A stretch of 64,000 bases of DNA from Bacillota bacterium. Lineage in GTDB: Bacteria > Bacillota > Clostridia > Lachnospirales > Lachnospiraceae. The notes beneath the pieces were generated by a model. That model did not search any database, was not told the origin of the DNA, and worked only from the letters and a program-made list of their open reading frames with translations. The translations under genes and the position numbers were made by a program. The stretch spans positions 1-64,000 of the forward strand of contig JAFAFU010000063.1 of the NCBI GenBank assembly GCA_023423335.1. The letters run 5' to 3'. Of the stretch, positions 60,080 to 64,000 are shown piece after piece (position 1 is the first letter of the stretch; each line of letters begins with the position of its first letter).

Positions 60080-60961
60080 ATGAAAGCTAAAATATTTATG
60101 ATAACCGCCATGCTCATCTTCGGAAGCATTGGGTTATTTGTGATCAGGATACCGCTTCCTTCTGCACAGATCGCACTGGCGAGAGGCCTGACCGGAAGCG
60201 TATTCCTGCTGGGGGCCAGCCTCCTGATGAAGAAGAAGCCCTTCCTGCCTGCTATCCGGAAGAATGGGATTCTTCTGGCTGCATCCGGTGCGGCGATCGG
60301 CTTTAATTGGATATTGTTATTTGAGGCGTATAAGTATACCTCAATCGCTACGGCAACCCTAAGCTATTATTTTGCTCCGGTAATCGTTGTATTTGTGTCC
60401 CCGCTGGTGCTGAAGGAACGGCTGACCGGCAGGAAGATACTGTGCATTCTGGGTGCTATGGCCGGAATGTTCATGATCGCAGGCAGCGACAGCTCCGGCA
60501 GCTTTCAGGTGAGGGAGCTGATTGGAATCGGCTTTGGCCTATCCGCTGCTGTTCTATATGCCAGTGTGGTATGTATGAATAAGTTCATGAAGGGTTTAAC
60601 CGGGTTAGACACCACGCTGGTCCAGATTGCCACGGCAACTCTGGTATTGATTCCCTATAATCTTATTCAGGGGGACATAAGCTTCGGGGAAATGAATGTG
60701 AAGGGATGGACTATTCTGATCATTATGGGCTTGGTGAATACCGGCATCGGATATCTGCTCTATTTTACTTCATTTCAGGAACTGGATGGACAGACCGTCG
60801 CGATCTTCAGCTATATTGACCCGATTTCTGCCATTATTATGTCCGCCGTTTTCCTGGGAGAGTCTATGAACGGTCTCCAGCTTCTTGGCGGAATGATGAT
60901 TCTCGGAGCGGCCTATTTAAGCGGTAAAGTGTCACGAATGACCTCAAGCAATTCTTTATAA
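60080..60961 (+). CDS. EamA/RhaT-type DMT transporter
   Basis: The 293-aa product has ten hydrophobic segments arranged as two EamA repeats. The phrases FVIRIPLPSAQIALARGL, SYYFAPVIVVFVSPLVLKERL and IFSYIDPISAIIMSAVFLGESM mark the repeat ends. It belongs to the drug/metabolite superfamily; substrate unknown. The start at 60080 follows GGGAG by about 9 nt. Its last 49 bp overlap the convergent aroE gene, an unusually long tail-to-tail overlap. Confidence 0.9.
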   Translation: MKAKIFMITAMLIFGSIGLFVIRIPLPSAQIALARGLTGSVFLLGASLLMKKKPFLPAIRKNGILLAASGAAIGFNWILLFEAYKYTSIATATLSYYFAPVIVVFVSPLVLKERLTGRKILCILGAMAGMFMIAGSDSSGSFQVRELIGIGFGLSAAVLYASVVCMNKFMKGLTGLDTTLVQIATATLVLIPYNLIQGDISFGEMNVKGWTILIIMGLVNTGIGYLLYFTSFQELDGQTVAIFSYIDPISAIIMSAVFLGESMNGLQLLGGMMILGAAYLSGKVSRMTSSNSL

Positions 60962-61695
60962 ATCAGATCAATTAACTCCTCGGAAAGTTTTTTATCAAGA
61001 AAATGCTCCACAGCCTGCTTGGCCTGGGCGACCAGCATCTCCAGGCCGGTAACGGCCTTGATGTTTAACTCCTGTGCCTGAAGGGTCAGCTTTGTCCGGA
61101 GTGGATTGAAGATGGCATCCAAAACGGCTTCACAGCGGCGGAAGCTGGAAAGATCCAGGGGAGAGGCCTCCGTATTCGGATACATGCCGCAGGGGGTAGT
61201 ATTTACGATAATCTCAGCGTCGGTGTGGTTTCGGTAACATTCCTCATAGGTGATGGTGTCCTCCGTTTCACGGCGGTTTACAATCAGAAGCTCTGAAGCC
61301 CCCAGATCTCTCAGCAGGGTCCTGACCGTATGGGAGGTTCCTCCGTTCCCCAGCACCAGGCATTTTCTGCCCGTTACTTCTATCCCGTGATGCATCAGCA
61401 TGTACAGAAAGCCGTAGTAATCGGTATTATAACCGGTTAGACGGCCGTTTTTATTTACAATGGTATTGACAGCGCCTATTTTTGCCGCCAGGGGATGAAG
61501 CTCATCCAGATAGGGGATGACCGCCTGCTTATAAGGGATCGTCACATTAATTGCCGTAAAAGCCCTCGCTTCCATAAATCTCTCAAATTCCTCCCTGGTA
61601 AGGGGGATCAATTCATATGGATAATCCGCCAGCTTTTCATGTATCAGCTTCGAATAGCTGTGTCCCAATTTCTCTCCAATCAAACCGTACCTCAT
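60913..61695 (-). CDS. aroE: Shikimate dehydrogenase
   Basis: The 260-aa product reduces 3-dehydroshikimate. It has GLIGEKLGHSYSKLIHEKL, NVTIPYKQAVIPYLDE with the catalytic lysine, GAVNTI, the NADP loop VLGNGGTSHTVRTLLR and NTTPCGMYPN. The start codon is uncertain: ATG 61695 gives the family N-terminus but AGGAGG is 13 nt upstream. ATG 61707 is only 1 nt from that site. Its 3' end overlaps the transporter gene by 49 bp. Confidence 0.9.
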   Translation of the reverse strand: MRYGLIGEKLGHSYSKLIHEKLADYPYELIPLTREEFERFMEARAFTAINVTIPYKQAVIPYLDELHPLAAKIGAVNTIVNKNGRLTGYNTDYYGFLYMLMHHGIEVTGRKCLVLGNGGTSHTVRTLLRDLGASELLIVNRRETEDTITYEECYRNHTDAEIIVNTTPCGMYPNTEASPLDLSSFRRCEAVLDAIFNPLRTKLTLQAQELNIKAVTGLEMLVAQAKQAVEHFLDKKLSEELIDLIYKELLEVIRDTLPLK

Positions 61696-61901
61696 ACGAA
61701 TAACCATACCTCCTCTTAATCTGCCGCCGCAGCTTTTATCTTTCCCGGAATAGCTTACACAAAGGATAATATAGAAACCCAAAGATTGCAAGTTCTTTTC
61801 TTTCCATATATTCGGAATATTTTATTTCTGAGGGAATATATTGTTTTAAGAGCGGGTGGATAAGCTATCCGGGATGCCATAAACAGAAGGAAGGTAGACG
61901 A

Positions 61902-62861
61902 ATGAATACGAAAGACGAGCTTCTTAAAATCTTATCACTGAAATTAAGGACTGTTCTTGGCAAGCTTCAGATTGAATTTGATAACCTTCAGGAAATGCGG
62001 CTCCGGATGAATGCACCTCTCCTGATTATTTATGAAAACAGGGAATATTTTGTCACAGAAGAGGCGAAAGTAGTCAGTAACCCTGCCCAAGGAATCATTA
62101 TAACCAAAAATGAGATCCGCGAGACTATGGAATACATCAGCAATTATTCCCTGTATGCCTTTGAGGAGGAGATTAAGCAGGGGTTTATCACAATCAGCGG
62201 GGGACACCGTATCGGACTGGCCGGTAAAATTATCGTGGAGGATGATGGTATCAAGGGGATGAAGCATATCTCCTTTATCAATATCCGACTGGCCCATCAG
62301 GTGAAGGGCTGCGCAGATCCGGTTCTGCCGTACCTGATCAATGATAAAGCCAACGGCATCTGCCATACGCTTATCATTTCTCCGCCCCGGTGCGGCAAAA
62401 CGACGATGCTAAGGGATCTTATCCGCCAGCTGTCGGATGGAACCCCATATCTTAAAGGGATGTCTGTCGGAGTTGTGGACGAGCGTTCCGAGATCGGAGC
62501 CTGCTATATGGGAACTCCGCAGAATGAGCTGGGAATCCGAACCGATATTCTGGATTGCTGTCCGAAGGCAAAGGGAATGATGATGCTGATAAGATCCATG
62601 TCCCCTCAGATCGTGGCGGTGGACGAGATTGGTTCACAACAGGATCTGGAAGCAATTGACCATGTCATAGGATGCGGCTGTAAGCTGATAGCGACGGTTC
62701 ATGGCAGTTCAATCGAGGATATCAGGAACAAGCCGGTATTGGGGGAATTGGTCCGAAAGAAGCTTTTTGAACGATATGTCATTCTGAGTAATACAACCGG
62801 GATCGGACATCTGGAAGAGATTTATGATGCGGCCGGACGACAGATCTATGTATCCGGCTGA
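61902..62861 (+). CDS. spoIIIAA: Stage III sporulation protein AA (ATPase)
   Basis: The 319-aa product is a secretion-type ATPase with the Walker A SPPRCGKTTMLRDLIRQ, the GVVDERSEIGACY segment and MIRSMSPQIVAVDEIGS. The N-terminal portion begins MNTKDELLKILSLKLR. It energises the SpoIIIA channel that connects mother cell and forespore. It is the first gene of the conserved spoIIIAA-AH operon. ATG at 61902 is preceded by AGGAAGGT. Confidence 0.94.
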   Translation: MNTKDELLKILSLKLRTVLGKLQIEFDNLQEMRLRMNAPLLIIYENREYFVTEEAKVVSNPAQGIIITKNEIRETMEYISNYSLYAFEEEIKQGFITISGGHRIGLAGKIIVEDDGIKGMKHISFINIRLAHQVKGCADPVLPYLINDKANGICHTLIISPPRCGKTTMLRDLIRQLSDGTPYLKGMSVGVVDERSEIGACYMGTPQNELGIRTDILDCCPKAKGMMMLIRSMSPQIVAVDEIGSQQDLEAIDHVIGCGCKLIATVHGSSIEDIRNKPVLGELVRKKLFERYVILSNTTGIGHLEEIYDAAGRQIYVSG

Positions 62862-62880
62862 CGGTCAGTAAAGTATTTAA

Positions 62881-62912
62881 GCTGCTGCCGGCAGCATGGA
62901 GGGTAAAGGGGG
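62881..62912 (+). repeat. Repeat-type leader tail before spoIIIAB
   Basis: GCTGC-TGCC-GGCAGC forms a short hairpin and is followed directly by ATGGAGGG. The GGCAGCATGGAGG string is identical to that before the Cof phosphatase. Confidence 0.5.
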
Positions 62913-62921
62913 ACAATCTGT

Positions 62922-63443
62922 ATGTTAATGAAAATGTTTGGATGTATTCTGGTGATCCTGTCATCTGCCGGAATAGGTTTTTTCTTCAGCAATGAGATGA
63001 GATGCAGGATTGAGGATCTGAAGGTATTAAGGAAGCTGGTCATGCTGCTGCGGGGAGATATCCGTTACGGGAATACTCCGCTGCCGGAGGCGATTAACGC
63101 CATTGCCAGAAGGCATAGCGGCAATTTCAGTCCCTTTTTTAACAAGATTGCGGCCCGGCTGAGTGAGCTGTCCGGACAAACCTTTCAGGATATTTGGAGG
63201 GAGGCGGTGGAAAATGAGTTGAAGGACACCTCATTATCGAAGAAGGACAAGTCGCAATTACTGCAGTTCGGCGAAAACCTGGGGTATCTGGACAAGGATA
63301 TGCAGATGAATACCCTGGATCTCTTTCTTGCCCAGTTGGAGGATGAGACGAAGGAGCTGACGAAGACCGTAAAGGAGAAGGCATATCTGTATAACAGCCT
63401 GGGGATTATGGCAGGTATTTTCATTTCAATCGTGATGCTATAA
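62922..63443 (+). CDS. spoIIIAB: Stage III sporulation protein AB
   Basis: The 173-aa product has an N-terminal membrane segment and a central helical region (LKVLRKLVMLLRGDIRYGNTPLPEAI). GFNFSPFF-like helices follow, and the C-terminus has a second hydrophobic stretch (NSLGIMAGIFISIVML). This matches SpoIIIAB, which resembles type II secretion F proteins. It acts with SpoIIIAA in the feeding channel. It is 60 bp from spoIIIAA and separated from spoIIIAC by 220 bp of hairpins. Confidence 0.92.
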   Translation: MLMKMFGCILVILSSAGIGFFFSNEMRCRIEDLKVLRKLVMLLRGDIRYGNTPLPEAINAIARRHSGNFSPFFNKIAARLSELSGQTFQDIWREAVENELKDTSLSKKDKSQLLQFGENLGYLDKDMQMNTLDLFLAQLEDETKELTKTVKEKAYLYNSLGIMAGIFISIVML

Positions 63444-63447
63444 TGCT

Positions 63448-63658
63448 GTGTGAATTACACCAAGGGGATGAGTCTTATAGAGTTGCTGGATAAAAGCCGG
63501 TGGAAAACACTGAGATTTTAGTGCCCATGAAGCGGCAGCGTGGAGGTAAGTGTGAAGAAAAAGCATCTTCACACAGGAAGAATTACAGAGTTCGCACAAA
63601 GTTGCTCACTCCTTGTTCTTCCGGCTCTGTGAGCTGCCATGAAGCGGCAGCGTGGAGG
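63448..63658 (+). repeat. Hairpin-rich spacer between spoIIIAB and spoIIIAC
   Basis: The 211-bp spacer begins GTGTGAATTAC. The string CATGAAGCGGCAGCGTGGAGGTA occurs twice (63526-63548 and 63638-63660). The first copy leads to no ORF and is followed by GTGTGAAGA-x-TCTTCACAC; the second carries the spoIIIAC ribosome binding site. GGAAGAA/TTCTTCC form another stem. Confidence 0.7.
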
Positions 63659-63663
63659 TATAT

Positions 63664-63861
63664 ATGGACGTATTTTTAATTTTGAGGATAACATTGGTCG
63701 GAATATTGGTATCGGTTGCCAATCAGCTTCTTAAGCAGGCAAATAAAGATGAGTTAGCCTTCCTCACCAGTCTGGCCGGGATAATTCTGGTACTATTTTG
63801 GCTGCTGCCTTACATAACAGAATTGTTTACGACATTTAAAGCATTGTTCAATATATTATAA
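63664..63861 (+). CDS. spoIIIAC: Stage III sporulation protein AC
   Basis: The 65-aa product has two hydrophobic segments and the SpoIIIAC-type phrases ITLVGILVSVANQLLKQANKD and AFLTSLAGIILVLFW. The start is ATG 63664, 5 nt after GGAGG; GTG 63652 lies before the site. It works with SpoIIIAD and AG in the channel's membrane ring. Placement between AB and AD follows the usual operon order. Confidence 0.88.
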   Translation: MDVFLILRITLVGILVSVANQLLKQANKDELAFLTSLAGIILVLFWLLPYITELFTTFKALFNIL

Positions 63862-63938
63862 CCGGTATGGTTTGTATAGATTTCACAATATGAAAGAAAA
63901 GATTTTTTGCATTAGTATGAGGAGGTATGGTTAATCCT

Positions 63939-64000
63939 ATGACGAAAGTAGCCATAATCGGTATCGTAGCTATTTTAGCCGGCATTATATTTAAAAAGGG
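63939..64000 (+). CDS. spoIIIAD: Stage III sporulation protein AD, N-terminal part
   Basis: The frame is open from ATG 63939 (MTKVAIIGIVAILAGIIFKK) to the window end. An in-frame ATG at 63927 is an alternative, but it is 1 nt from GGAGG. The hydrophobic N-terminus and position after spoIIIAC support SpoIIIAD. Only 20 residues are visible. Confidence 0.75.
   Translation, partial: MTKVAIIGIVAILAGIIFKK

Noticed and set aside
61814..61841. sigma-E promoter for spoIIIAA (GGAATATT, then GAATATAT)
   Set aside because: Only about three of eight -10 positions match CATACAAT and the spacing is short, so it was not listed as a feature.
1..64000. tRNA or rRNA genes, CRISPR arrays, prophage or complete insertion sequences
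   Set aside because: No cloverleaf-like sequences, regularly spaced direct repeats, integrase or transposase ORFs were seen; the only tandem repeat is the one before pyrE.

Overview
The window reads as chromosome from an anaerobic, spore-forming, moderate-GC Firmicute, most likely Clostridia and probably Lachnospiraceae. The pointers are the spoIIIA operon start, a SpoVB-like protein, a clostridial Rrf2/IscS/IscU/MnmA block, NADP-type glutamate dehydrogenase, type 1B dihydroorotate dehydrogenase (PyrD+PyrK), a Phe T-box, strong AGGAGG ribosome binding sites and frequent TTG/GTG starts. No rRNA, tRNA, CRISPR array, prophage or transposase gene was seen. Species is not determined.

Layout. 1-0.5 kb: start of a SpoVB/MATE-like flippase leaving the window. 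0.7-4.1 kb: iscR-iscS-iscU-mnmA, linking Fe-S/sulfur trafficking to tRNA 2-thiolation. 4.1-6.8 kb (minus): PHP histidinol phosphatase and RqcH. 7.2-8.5 kb: gdhA. 8.7-17.1 kb: copper/envelope region with an HMA-SafE-cupredoxin fusion, a CsoR-type operator, DUF2318, CopA, an unrecognised lipoprotein, CopZ and a two-component system. 17.5-19.7 kb: PadR/DUF1700/DUF4097/PspC module. 19.8-21.1 kb (minus): CheX-like and CheY-like proteins. 21.5-26.1 kb: ArgS and two AAA-type ATPases. 26.2-33 kb: a Nudix-like protein and the pyr genes (C, F, K, D, E), interrupted by a cyclophilin and YjbQ. 33.2-38.6 kb: GH10 lipoprotein, QueA, ECF sigma with a DUF4367 partner, a secreted DUF6147-like protein and a membrane protein. 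38.6-42.5 kb: flavoprotein, Cof phosphatase and a LysM-GH18 protein whose catalytic motif is lost. 42.5-46.5 kb: a MITE-like insertion, the Phe T-box, pheS and pheT. 46.7-55.2 kb: a cyclic beta-glucan-synthase-like enzyme split into GT84-type and GH94-type ORFs by one in-frame TGA. 55.3-61.7 kb: GNAT, MscL, YqeG, AroK, AroQ, an M24 peptidase, EF-P, EamA and AroE. 61.9-64 kb: spoIIIAA-AB-AC and the start of AD.

The strongest unexplained signal is non-coding. Many 5' leaders and operon junctions carry short modular hairpins that end exactly at the Shine-Dalgarno in a GCGGCAG-x-TGGAGG-like tail (copZ, Nudix, GH10, DUF6147, Cof phosphatase, spoIIIAB, spoIIIAC; queA is similar). Alongside them are a 173-bp MITE-like element with 12-bp terminal inverted repeats and an 8-bp target duplication, a 66-bp tandem repeat in the pyrD-pyrE junction, and a family of long palindromic terminators sharing a CTGTTGCATAA core. 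Together these look like a mobile or amplified palindrome population acting as leaders, terminators and operon spacers.
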